Shown here: piece by piece, positions 1 to 6,844 of the stretch | Position numbering within the stretch: position 1 is the stretch's first letter | Layout: each line of letters starts with the position of its first letter | Assembly (NCBI GenBank): GCA_039916485.1 | Contig: JBDSLH010000034.1 | Location: forward strand, 1-21,085 | From: JAPUDQ01 sp039916485 | GTDB lineage: Bacteria > Patescibacteriota > Saccharimonadia > Saccharimonadales > Saccharimonadaceae | Direction: 5' to 3' | DNA: 21,085 nucleotides | Position numbers and translations under genes: made by a program | The notes under the pieces: model-generated | Databases searched by the model: none | Seen by the model: only the letters and a program-made list of their open reading frames with translations | Told to the model about the DNA's origin: nothing

Positions 1-497
1 ATTGCGATAGCAAAAGCGAGGCGTACTTGCATACCACTAGAGTAGTTCTTAAGTTTTTGATCCATAAATGGGCCTAGCTCAGCAAACTCCACTACATCAT
101 CATAAAATTCATCAACTTGGTTTCTCGTAAACCCGAGTAAAGCGCCATTCAAATATACATTATCTCGGCCAGAAATTTCAGGATTAAAACCTACCCCAAG
201 CTCAATAAATGGTGTAAGTCCACCATTCAGTTCAATACTTCCACTTGTAGGGGTATATACACCTGCTATGAGCTTTAGAAGTGTACTTTTTCCCGATCCA
301 TTTCTACCTACAATCCCAAAAAAGTCACCTTTGTTTATATCAAAGCTAACCCCATCGAGAACTTTTTGAGTTACTTTGTTATTTTTTTTGACGATGTTGA
401 CAGCCGCCTGTTTGAAAGAGCTGTTCTTGCTTTGCGGAAGTACGAATTCTTTATGTATATCATTTATTCCGATTGCAATCTCATCAATGTTACTCAT
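1..497 (-). CDS. ABC exporter ATP-binding subunit, Wzt-like (3' part outside window)
   Basis: This is the nucleotide-binding subunit of a polysaccharide/teichoic-acid type ABC exporter; it would hydrolyse ATP at the inner face of the membrane to drive export by the adjacent permease. About 165 codons are visible, reading left from an ATG at 495-497. The translation has an N-terminal extension before the ABC core, a Walker A motif GRNGSGKST at about residues 64-72, and an ABC signature YSSGMQVRLAFAIA at the window edge. Walker B and the C-terminal half lie outside. The shape (ISGRDNVYLNGALLG between Walker A and the signature) is typical of the Wzt/TagH/KpsT group. The start lies only 4 nt after the permease stop, so the two are translationally linked. 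The exported glycan cannot be told from sequence. Family call is firm; substrate is unknown. Confidence 0.9.
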   Translation of the reverse strand, partial: MSNIDEIAIGINDIHKEFVLPQSKNSSFKQAAVNIVKKNNKVTQKVLDGVSFDINKGDFFGIVGRNGSGKSTLLKLIAGVYTPTSGSIELNGGLTPFIELGVGFNPEISGRDNVYLNGALLGFTRNQVDEFYDDVVEFAELGPFMDQKLKNYSSGMQVRLAFAIA

Positions 498-501
498 TCT
501 T

Positions 502-1299
502 CTATATATCCTCTGCAAAATATTTTGACTTATTTTTAAAGTAGAAAAATCCAAATATCGCTACCATGCCGACGATCGCAAACGGAACAAATTTAGCAAG
601 GTTGTTACTGACAGTATTCCAAAGAGTTATCTCGTTCACGCTGCCTATTAATAGATGTCGTGCGTCTTGTACAATCTGTACGATTGGGTTCATAAGAAAC
701 CAGTCATGATATTGTGATGGGACAATGACCATTGGCACAATTATTGCACTGCCATAAAACCCTACTTGTAATACAACTTCCCAGATATACGTGACATCTC
801 TAAACTTCACATAGGCAGTTGCCAATATAAATGCCATACCGGTTCCAAGTATAAATAGCTCGAGTATAAGTAAAAATATTAGAAGCCAAGACAGAGTAGG
901 GTATATTCCATTAGCAAAAGCAAAAATAATAACCACGACCATACTTATTGAGAGATTGATTAGTGCAGAAACAGTGCTAGCCACAACTACCAGATAGCGA
1001 GGTATGCTAATTTTGCGAATCAAATCGCCATTTGCAACAACCGAACTTGCACCAACCATTGTTGTTTCAGCAAAAAAATTCCAAATGACAATTCCCAGCA
1101 ACAAAGATACGCCATAGTGCTCGACGCCCTTACCTATCGGAGCAACATACGTGAACAGGATATACAGTACCCCAAACAACAGTAGTGGTTTTAAAACTGA
1201 CCAAAAATAGCCCAGTACAGAACCTTGATATCTGACTTTAAAGTCAGTTGATACCATTTCTCTCAAGATGGCACGATTTTTATCTGTTATGTATCTCAT
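502..1299 (-). CDS. ABC-2 type permease, Wzm-like polysaccharide exporter
   Basis: This is the integral-membrane partner of the ATPase that follows it 4 nt downstream. The start chosen is the ATG at 1297-1299 (MRYITDKNRAILREMV), giving 265 residues, the usual size for Wzm/TagG/KpsM proteins. A longer reading from 1356 is open but would overlap the divergent glycosyltransferase start. The N-terminal amphipathic stretch, then FKVRYQGSVLGYFWSVLKP, is the typical entry to the first membrane span of ABC-2 polysaccharide permeases. About six hydrophobic spans follow, and the protein ends with a short charged tail. A TATAAT hexamer lies 9 nt before the ATG. With the ATPase it would export a lipid-linked glycan or a related polymer, probably the product of the neighbouring glycosyltransferases. 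The family is well supported; the substrate is inferred. Confidence 0.9.
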   Translation of the reverse strand: MRYITDKNRAILREMVSTDFKVRYQGSVLGYFWSVLKPLLLFGVLYILFTYVAPIGKGVEHYGVSLLLGIVIWNFFAETTMVGASSVVANGDLIRKISIPRYLVVVASTVSALINLSISMVVVIIFAFANGIYPTLSWLLIFLLILELFILGTGMAFILATAYVKFRDVTYIWEVVLQVGFYGSAIIVPMVIVPSQYHDWFLMNPIVQIVQDARHLLIGSVNEITLWNTVSNNLAKFVPFAIVGMVAIFGFFYFKNKSKYFAEDI

Positions 1300-1349
1300 G
1301 CTTATGCAATTATACGTTATTTTCCATCTGCGATACACTATATAGACAA
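1300..1349. promoter_or_regulatory. divergent promoter interval, exporter versus glycosyltransferases
   Basis: This 50-bp gap separates the leftward permease start from the rightward glycosyltransferase start. On the minus strand a perfect TATAAT lies at 1309-1314, 9 nt from the permease ATG, but no good -35 is visible (TGTATC at 1332-1337 with a 17-nt spacer is poor). On the plus strand only loose -10 candidates (TACACT at 1334-1339 or TATATA at 1339-1344) are seen. If the minus-strand hexamer is used, the transcript would start within a few bases of the ATG. Confidence 0.4.
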
Positions 1350-2498
1350 GTGTCAAAGAAAATAGTAATCATTCGCAATGCTGCTCAGTATGACTTTGGA
1401 GGTGGTGAGCGATTTCCTGTGCTCCTTGCTCAGGAGTTAGAGAATAACAATTATCAATCCATAATATTTTCTAGAAACAAAAAACTATTGGAATTTGCGG
1501 CACAAAAGAATATACAAACAATCGCGAGTCCATGGTGGTCATGGCAAAATATGAGCGGGCTCCGGAAATTACTATTTCCCTTGTACCTCGTCTGGCTAGT
1601 TCTGCTGTTTGTTTATTACCTCGTACTTTTTGCACGCATACGACCTGAAGTAGTACATATACAAAGTAAAGATGACTTTGTATCAGCCTCACTTGCTGGA
1701 AAAATAATTAAAGCACGAATCGTCTGGACCGATCATGCAGATTTAAAGCATATATTTCAAAACGTCGAGCTCCCTTTACGCAATCCTATGGGCAAATTGG
1801 TGCTTTGGACATCTACATTTGCTGATGTGATAACCGTTGTAAGTGAAAGTGAGCGAAGACTGGTTACTGATGAGCTTAATCGACACGGCGCTGTGGTTGA
1901 TAAAATTACCGTCGTGTATAACGGTGCATATGATGAACTCACAGAAAAACATGGTACAACAAACGCCGTTCCAAAAGCCCTTGTCGCAAGCAGGCTTGTG
2001 ACAGACAAAGGCATTGGAGAGATAATCGAAGCGGTAATTAGTATTAATAAAGAGAAGCCAAGCCTTTTACTGGACATTATCGGGGACGGGCCAGAAAGCA
2101 AACAGTTTCACGAACTAGCTGCAGGAAATAAGGAAATATCATTCCACGGGCATCAAAATCACCCTGTCGAATGGATGAAACAAACTGACATGTTTATTCA
2201 CGCCACGTATCATGAAGGCTTTAGTTTGGCGCTTGTCGAAGCTTGTATGATGCAGCTACCGATAATTGCTACAGAAGTCGGGGGTAATCCAGAGATTATT
2301 ATTGACGGTGTAACCGGACTGTTAATACCCCCACATAATAGTCGCGCGATTGAAGATGCCATACATAGGCTGCTTAATGATCCGTCACTCCGATCAACAA
2401 TTGCAGATTCAGCTCGTCAGTCATATGTTGATAAATTCCAGTTTGATAAAATTGTAAAAGAGAAATTTATTCCCATATATGAAAAAACTACTAATTGA
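1350..2498 (+). CDS. glycosyltransferase family 4 (GT-B fold)
   Basis: This is a cytoplasmic or membrane-associated retaining glycosyltransferase that would transfer a sugar from a nucleotide donor to a growing surface glycan. I start it at GTG 1350 (VSKKIVIIRNAAQYDFGGGERF), giving 382 residues. The open frame reaches back to 1248, but that part overlaps the divergent permease and encodes a Cys-rich, non-conserved stretch. The GGGERF loop is the donor/acceptor glycine loop of GT4 enzymes. A strongly hydrophobic segment at about residues 70-95 suggests membrane association. The C-terminal Rossmann domain carries LVASRLVTDKG and the catalytic EX7E motif EGFSLALVE, followed by ATEVGGNPEII. It overlaps the next glycosyltransferase by 20 bp. 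Sugar and acceptor specificity are not readable. Confidence 0.9.
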   Translation: MSKKIVIIRNAAQYDFGGGERFPVLLAQELENNNYQSIIFSRNKKLLEFAAQKNIQTIASPWWSWQNMSGLRKLLFPLYLVWLVLLFVYYLVLFARIRPEVVHIQSKDDFVSASLAGKIIKARIVWTDHADLKHIFQNVELPLRNPMGKLVLWTSTFADVITVVSESERRLVTDELNRHGAVVDKITVVYNGAYDELTEKHGTTNAVPKALVASRLVTDKGIGEIIEAVISINKEKPSLLLDIIGDGPESKQFHELAAGNKEISFHGHQNHPVEWMKQTDMFIHATYHEGFSLALVEACMMQLPIIATEVGGNPEIIIDGVTGLLIPPHNSRAIEDAIHRLLNDPSLRSTIADSARQSYVDKFQFDKIVKEKFIPIYEKTTN

Positions 2499-3624
2499 AG
2501 CATCAGTCCTCGAGCAAGATCGTCCAAGTGGAGTAAATTATTTTACTGATGGCCTGGCGGGTGGGATTGAAGCGGTATCATCGGATACGCTTGATACGGG
2601 ATATTTCTGGCTAAACTTTTTGCGACGAAAAAAAGCCCGCAACCAATACACAGTAGAAGCTGAAAAGCGCGGAAGATTGCAACAAATCAGCCTGATACCA
2701 CAAAAAATATATGCAAAACTGGTGTACTTTAACATTGCACCCCCTTTGTGGGTAGAGAAATCTGACTGGCTCCTGTTCCCTAATTTTTATATTTGGCCTA
2801 CTTTCCGTTCTACAAAAAAGGCTGTCATCATACATGATTTATGCTTCCTACGATATCCAGAATATGTCGAAGATAAAAATAGACAGTTCCTCGAACAAGT
2901 TGCAATCCGATCGATGAAAGAGGCGGACCTCATAATCTCTAACTCTGAATTTACAACTAGCGAACTCATAGCTATTGGGAATGTGCCTGAGGAAAAAATT
3001 GTCACAATAAATATACCTGTCGATACAAAGGAATTTCTCCCAGAGCTCGATAAGGGTAAGAAACGTCTTACTGATCGATATAATATACATAAACCATATA
3101 TCCTCTGGCTGGGAAATCTCGAGCCAAGAAAGAACTTAAACACTCTAGTAAATGCTTACTGTCAGCTCCCGGAGTCTTTGCGAGACACATATAGCCTGGT
3201 ACTAGTTGGCAAGTGGGGATGGAAAGCGGAATCGCTTCGCGAACTTATAGATAAAAGACAATCAAAGGGTTTTGATATTATTACAACTGGCCATATCGAT
3301 CAAGATGACAAAGCGACATTTTATTACCAGGCAACTGCTTTTGCAATCACGACACACTATGAAGGATTTGGCATGCAGTTACTTGAGGCTCTGCACTGTG
3401 GAGTACCTTCAGTGGCCGTCGATATCCCGGTTCTTCGTGAAGTCGGTGGTGACAGTTGCTTGTGGGTAGAAAAATCTGTAGAAGGCGTGTCTCAGGGTCT
3501 TAATATATTACTGACGAATGAGACAATGCGAAAGGATCTTTCAGAACGAGGAAAAAGACGTGCCAGCACATTCTCATGGGAGAAAACTGCGCGGGTACTG
3601 GTAGATCGTCTTCTGAATGACTAG
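2479..3624 (+). CDS. glycosyltransferase family 4 (GT-B fold)
   Basis: This is a 381-residue GT-B glycosyltransferase, the second of three in a row. The ATG at 2479 lies 20 bp inside the previous gene in another frame, which suggests translational coupling. The N-terminal acceptor domain includes AVIIHDLCFLRYPEY, typical of mannosyl/rhamnosyl-type GT4 enzymes. The C-terminal domain shows LWLGNLEPRKNLNTLV (nucleotide-sugar binding loop) and the EX7E catalytic signature EGFGMQLLE, then VPSVAVDIPVLREVGGD. No membrane span is visible. The domain order and length are ordinary for the family. It probably adds one residue to the same surface glycan as its neighbours; the exact donor is unknown. Confidence 0.92.
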   Translation: MKKLLIEASVLEQDRPSGVNYFTDGLAGGIEAVSSDTLDTGYFWLNFLRRKKARNQYTVEAEKRGRLQQISLIPQKIYAKLVYFNIAPPLWVEKSDWLLFPNFYIWPTFRSTKKAVIIHDLCFLRYPEYVEDKNRQFLEQVAIRSMKEADLIISNSEFTTSELIAIGNVPEEKIVTINIPVDTKEFLPELDKGKKRLTDRYNIHKPYILWLGNLEPRKNLNTLVNAYCQLPESLRDTYSLVLVGKWGWKAESLRELIDKRQSKGFDIITTGHIDQDDKATFYYQATAFAITTHYEGFGMQLLEALHCGVPSVAVDIPVLREVGGDSCLWVEKSVEGVSQGLNILLTNETMRKDLSERGKRRASTFSWEKTARVLVDRLLND

Positions 3625-3663
3625 CTCGTTGGTAAAAAATATTGTTTGCTCCATAATGAACAT

Positions 3664-4764
3664 ATGAAAAAGATTATCATCGATGCCCGGATAATAGATT
3701 CGTCTACCGGAATCTATATACAGAGACTGCTACATTTTTTAAATAAGAATCATTCAAGCGAATTTGAGTTTGTCATACTCGTTCCACAGAAATCTCTAGA
3801 GAAGTGGGCATCAGCGTACAGTAATCTGACAGTGGCCGAAAGTAACGAAGGGCCATACTCTCTGGCCGAACAAACCTCGTTCGTATCGACGCTAAAGTCA
3901 CATGCGCCTGATCTCGTCCACTTCACCATGCCACAACAACCCTTTCTCTGGATAAAACCTGCAGTGACGACAATCCACGATCTGACGCTCGTACGATTCG
4001 ACAATATCGATATCAACCCTTTCGTGTACAAAGTAAAAAAGGCTATTTTTGTAAGTTTACTCAGGGCTATCATGGCGCGCTCAAAGGCTGTCATTGCACC
4101 AACCCACTACGTCAAACAAGATATTGTTGATTATTTTGGTGCAAAATACGAGTCAAAAATCATCGTCACACATGAGGCGGGTGTACCCGTAGGCATAGAT
4201 CCCGAGGTAATGCCGCAGTTTGAGAACAAGCGGTTTATATTTTCCGTGAACAACGCCTTCCCATATAAGAACATCAAACTCATCATCGACGGGTTCGCGG
4301 TTCTTAAAAAAAATCATCCTGACCTAATACTGCTACTTGCTGGCAAGAAAGACTTTTTCTACGGAGAGCTGGAGAAATATGTCGAGCAGCAAGCCATACC
4401 TGATGTGCATTTTTTGGGATTCATCAGTGATGGCGAAAAGCGCTGGTACTATAACCATGCGCAAGCCTATGTCAGTGCGTCACTATCTGAGGGCTTTAAT
4501 ATATCGCTCCTTGAGGCAATGTACGAAAACTGTCCAGCCGTCATCAGCAATGCATCGTGCCACCCTGAAGTCGGTGGCGATGCTGCACTGTATTTCGACC
4601 CACATTCTGTCGATAGCCTCGTCGAAAAATTAGACATGGTGCTGACGCAATCCGGTGTACGAGAAGATTTGATCAAAAAAGGGAAAAAGCGAGTCACAGA
4701 GTTTTCTTGGGAGCGGATGGCAGAAGAGACGGTTGCGGTGTATAAGAAGTCTTTAGGAGAATAG
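3664..4764 (+). CDS. glycosyltransferase family 4 (GT-B fold)
   Basis: This is the third GT-B glycosyltransferase of the cluster, 366 residues from the ATG at 3664 (MKKIIIDARIIDSSTGIYIQ). An in-frame TTG at 3646 is possible but adds only six residues and has no better ribosome site. The glycine-poor N-terminal loop (SSTGIY) is the form seen in GT4 mannosyltransferase-like proteins. VNNAFPYKNIKLIIDGF and the EX7E motif EGFNISLLE mark the donor site; SCHPEVGGDAALYFDP follows. It is 39 nt downstream of the previous gene and closes the rightward cluster, with no further gene on this strand until dnaA. Role in surface-glycan assembly is inferred from context. Confidence 0.92.
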   Translation: MKKIIIDARIIDSSTGIYIQRLLHFLNKNHSSEFEFVILVPQKSLEKWASAYSNLTVAESNEGPYSLAEQTSFVSTLKSHAPDLVHFTMPQQPFLWIKPAVTTIHDLTLVRFDNIDINPFVYKVKKAIFVSLLRAIMARSKAVIAPTHYVKQDIVDYFGAKYESKIIVTHEAGVPVGIDPEVMPQFENKRFIFSVNNAFPYKNIKLIIDGFAVLKKNHPDLILLLAGKKDFFYGELEKYVEQQAIPDVHFLGFISDGEKRWYYNHAQAYVSASLSEGFNISLLEAMYENCPAVISNASCHPEVGGDAALYFDPHSVDSLVEKLDMVLTQSGVREDLIKKGKKRVTEFSWERMAEETVAVYKKSLGE

Positions 4765-4864
4765 TGTAGATTTTTCATTACAAAGGGTCGCTTGTTCTTG
4801 CGCTACAAAGAAGGCAATATTTCAACTATAGATATGCAATATAGCGTCATCCAGACTACTGCAT

Positions 4865-4881
4865 GTGAGCCGTAGGCTCAC
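4865..4881. repeat. perfect inverted repeat, 7-bp arms
   Basis: GTGAGCC and GGCTCAC are separated by GTA. It is the first of the hairpins in this interval, 6 bp before the next one. Confidence 0.7.
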
Positions 4882-4887
4882 GATCCC

Positions 4888-4913
4888 TGATACTTTGTGC
4901 CGACAAAGTATCA
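4888..4913. repeat. perfect inverted repeat, 11-bp arms
   Basis: TGATACTTTGT and ACAAAGTATCA flank a GCCG tetraloop. It has the longest arms among the hairpins of this interval. There is no T-run after it on either strand, so a simple intrinsic terminator is not supported. Confidence 0.75.
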
Positions 4914-4990
4914 CAAAACTCCTGGGCGGCTTCACTACCTCGGGTTCAGTTGTATCTCATGGGCTGGCGCTGCGGGACTCCCGTTGGTCG

Positions 4991-5029
4991 GCCTGTTTAT
5001 AATAATTACTTAGCTACTAATAAACAGGC
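4991..5029. repeat. perfect inverted repeat, 10-bp arms with 19-nt loop
   Basis: GCCTGTTTAT and ATAAACAGGC flank an AT-rich 19-nt loop that contains the small palindrome TAGCTA. A weaker 5-bp inverted repeat (CGGGA-N1-TCCCG, 4973-4983) lies just to the left. Confidence 0.7.
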
Positions 5030-5171
5030 ACGTCCTCGCGCATTATTCAGCTCATTCGCTACTCCTTCACAGCGTGATAGTTGCAGATGCCCAGACCCAC
5101 AGCGACAAGCTGCGATTATCCGTCAACTTTGACTGTCCTGATTCAGATGTTGTTCAAAGACACAATCTTAC

Positions 5172-5216
5172 CAGTCGAGGACTGTTTGAGGGAGAAGGGA
5201 CTGCCACTGGCAGTCC
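5172..5216. repeat. two adjacent short inverted repeats
   Basis: CAGTC-GAG-GACTG lies at 5172-5184, and GGACTGCCA-C-TGGCAGTCC (9-bp arms, almost no loop) lies at 5198-5216. Both share the GACTG word, so alternative pairings between them are possible. Confidence 0.65.
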
Positions 5217-5296
5217 TGAAGAGTGAGTTCCGCAGACGATTGTGTGCTTTGACAACAGATGAGTCACGACAAGGAGAACATGACTTGAGTTTTTTG

Positions 5297-5324
5297 TTAC
5301 TTTTTGCGTCAAGGTAAAAAGTAA
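5297..5324. repeat. perfect inverted repeat, 9-bp arms
   Basis: TTACTTTTT and AAAAAGTAA flank a 10-nt loop (GCGTCAAGGT). The T- and A-runs are inside the stem, so it is not a standard terminator. Confidence 0.7.
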
Positions 5325-5330
5325 GCGCTG

Positions 5331-5348
5331 CTTCTGTCGCCACAGAAG
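5331..5348. repeat. perfect inverted repeat, 7-bp arms
   Basis: CTTCTGT and ACAGAAG flank CGCC. It is 6 bp from the previous hairpin and 34 bp from the end of the KilA-N gene, so on the minus strand it could end or stabilise that transcript. Confidence 0.65.
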
Positions 5349-5382
5349 TGTGATTCGTTCTTGGTTGCAAGGATATGGAGAG

Positions 5383-6234
5383 TTATTCTGTGATCTTTTT
5401 GGGATCATCTTCCACAGGACTCATGCGCAACTTGCTTGATATCAGAGCGCTCATTTGACGTTGTGACTCTTCGCGAAGTTTTTTAAATCTCTGGGCTTTA
5501 TCAACACTATCGGTTATCATCATCGAGTTAAGACTCTCAAGGTTTGATAGCACTGTCAATTGCTCAATTGTCGCCGTATCTCGTATGTTCATTTTTTTAG
5601 GAATTTTTTTGTTGTTATTGCGCCACTCTTTCGCCGTCATGCCAAACAGAGATATGTTGATGAGATCTGCTTCAGAAGCATATAAAATACCCTCACGATT
5701 TTTAGGTGTTTTAGTGAGAGGAATTAGTACCTTCTTGACTGCATCTGTGTGTAGCCTGTAGTTAACCTTCGATAGGAACCTTCTATAGTCCCAATGGACA
5801 AGCTCTTCCTCTCGCTGCTTGAGTCTCTGAAACTCCTTAATAATAAGGAGTTTAAATTCTGGACTAATATATGAACCGAATTCAAACGCTATGTCTTTAT
5901 GCGCAAAGGTGCCTCCACCATATCTTCCCGCCTTAGAAACTATTCCGATTGCACCAGTAGAATCTATCCACTTCTTAGGGGTTAAATTAAAGCTGTTGAG
6001 TCCTGCTTGTTTTCGATAATTATCAAATTCTTCAGAAGAGAACCCTGGATTGTTCATGGTTTCCCATACACCGAGAAACTCAACTGTATTCCTATTTCTC
6101 AGCCAGCTGTAAATGGCTTGGTCTCCACCATAATTTTTCACCATATCCGTAAGACATATGTAGTCTTGGTTATGAATCTTTAGAACTTTGATCAAGCTGT
6201 CACCGATTTCTAAATTCTCTACGCGTTTTGTCAT
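5383..6234 (-). CDS. KilA-N domain-containing protein
   Basis: This is a 283-residue protein of the KilA-N family, a DNA-binding-type domain common in phages and in scattered bacterial accessory loci. The KilA-N region spans about residues 20-140: LTDMVKNYGGDQAIYSWLRN, then FLGVWETMNNPGF, KKWIDSTGAIGIVSKAGRYG, and HKDIAFEFGSYISPEFKLL. The C-terminal half (YRLHTDAVKKVLIPL, EADLINISLFGMTAKEWR, ATIEQLTVLSNLESLNSMMI) is the conserved tail found in bacterial chromosomal KilA-N proteins. The length fits that subgroup. Its ATG is preceded by AAAGG at good spacing and by a strong promoter-like sequence. It stands alone between a surface-glycan cluster and the origin core, so transfer is likely. Cellular role (transcription control, phage defence or stress) is not known; DNA binding is inferred. 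Confidence 0.93.
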   Translation of the reverse strand: MTKRVENLEIGDSLIKVLKIHNQDYICLTDMVKNYGGDQAIYSWLRNRNTVEFLGVWETMNNPGFSSEEFDNYRKQAGLNSFNLTPKKWIDSTGAIGIVSKAGRYGGGTFAHKDIAFEFGSYISPEFKLLIIKEFQRLKQREEELVHWDYRRFLSKVNYRLHTDAVKKVLIPLTKTPKNREGILYASEADLINISLFGMTAKEWRNNNKKIPKKMNIRDTATIEQLTVLSNLESLNSMMITDSVDKAQRFKKLREESQRQMSALISSKLRMSPVEDDPKKITE

Positions 6235-6249
6235 AATAAACCTTTCATA

Positions 6250-6283
6250 TTTAAATATTACTATTTAAAAGGTTTAAAATCAA
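6250..6283 (-). promoter_or_regulatory. promoter and possible operator of the KilA-N gene
   Basis: On the minus strand TTGATT (6278-6283) and TAATAT (6255-6260) are separated by 17 nt, a good sigma-70-type match. A perfect 8-bp inverted repeat, TTTAAATA-TTAC-TATTTAAA (6250-6269), covers the -10 element and could be an operator, perhaps for self-regulation. The promoter is seen by pattern; the operator role is inference. Confidence 0.6.
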
Positions 6284-6300
6284 TCTGTTCTTTTCTTCTA

Positions 6301-6338
6301 TATTTTTAAAGGTAACGGATCCGTTACCTTTAAAAATA
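6301..6338. terminator. perfect 38-bp palindrome, possible terminator of the khpB operon
   Basis: Two 19-bp arms meet with no spacer around a central GGATCC; the GC-rich core is GGTAACGGATCCGTTACC with AAA/TTT and AT-rich ends. It lies 14 bp after the khpB stop, where a leftward terminator is expected. The T-run after the core is short (TTT then AAAAATA) on both strands, so termination would be inefficient by the usual rules. It may instead be a protein-binding or cruciform-forming site. Confidence 0.5.
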
Positions 6339-6352
6339 CAATTATTAGAATT

Positions 6353-6844
6353 CTACTCGGCCTTTTTACTAAGCACAACGTGACGGTCACGACCTTCACC
6401 CTCAGAGTGAGTATCAATGTCGCTATATTCGGTCACAGTCTTGTGCACGATTCGACGCTCGGCAGCGTTCATGGGCTCAAGATGACTCGGTTCGCCTGAA
6501 GTACGAACACCTTCGATCCACTCGCGAGTTTGCTCGGCTAGTCGGTCATACCGATGCTTTTTGTAATCTGCAATGTCGACGTTGACACGGTTGAGCTCGG
6601 CGTCTTGATTCTTGAGTGTCGTTGCAATCATAAACTGCAGGCTTCGTAGTGTCTCGCCGCGCTGGCCAATCAAAAAGCCGTTGAGGTGTGTAGAGGGGAC
6701 ATGTAGCTCGATAACTTCCTCGTCAGCCGTCGCGTGGACTTCGGTATTAAGCCCAAAAAACGACAAGAGATCCTCGAGGTATTTTTTTGCGTAGCTGATC
6801 GATGCTTCGCGGTCTAACCCCTCTGGACGATTTGGTCCGTCCAT
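6353..6844 (-). CDS. khpB: KhpB/Jag RNA-binding protein (KH and R3H domains)
   Basis: This is the 163-residue Jag (SpoIIIJ-associated, KhpB) protein, an RNA-binding factor linked to envelope growth and cell division in Gram-positive bacteria. The KH domain shows its GXXG loop in GFLIGQRGETLRSLQF at about residues 56-71. The R3H domain follows at about 124-160, with the RxxxH motif in ERRIVHKTV (R130, H134) and GEGRDRHVVL near the end. The long N-terminal Jag_N domain found in some homologues is absent, as is usual for short forms. The ATG overlaps the yidC stop by one base (TAATG), so it is translationally coupled to yidC. The position after yidC is the conserved one. Confidence 0.95.
   Translation of the reverse strand: MDGPNRPEGLDREASISYAKKYLEDLLSFFGLNTEVHATADEEVIELHVPSTHLNGFLIGQRGETLRSLQFMIATTLKNQDAELNRVNVDIADYKKHRYDRLAEQTREWIEGVRTSGEPSHLEPMNAAERRIVHKTVTEYSDIDTHSEGEGRDRHVVLSKKAE

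Larger units (their letters stand above)
4765..5382. other. non-coding interval rich in inverted repeats
   Basis: This 618-bp stretch between the last glycosyltransferase and the convergent KilA-N gene holds no convincing gene. Short open frames are present on both strands, but they overlap each other, lack ribosome sites and resemble no family I recognise. Between 4865 and 5348 there are several perfect interrupted palindromes (listed separately), far more than expected in ordinary spacer. The left 100 bp (4765-4864) shows nothing clear. It could be a structured RNA, a decayed mobile element, or a cluster of dispersed palindromic repeats. Confidence 0.6.

Noticed and set aside
1248..1349. 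Upstream extension of the first glycosyltransferase to 1248
   Set aside because: The extra 34 residues overlap the divergent permease gene and look non-conserved; GTG at 1350 gives the usual family N-terminus.
4865..5348. CRISPR array or integron attC array
   Set aside because: The hairpins have different sequences and irregular spacing; there is no common repeat, no spacer regularity, and no attC core site pattern.
4950..5408. Short overlapping open frames on both strands of the inverted-repeat interval (60-84 codons)
   Set aside because: They overlap one another, lack ribosome sites, have no recognisable family pattern, and run through the hairpins; palindromes create such frames by chance.
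5383..6234. Phage antirepressor (Ant/BRO) or integrase for this gene
   Set aside because: The sequence pattern fits KilA-N with the bacterial C-terminal tail; there is no BRO-N or recombinase motif and no other phage gene nearby.
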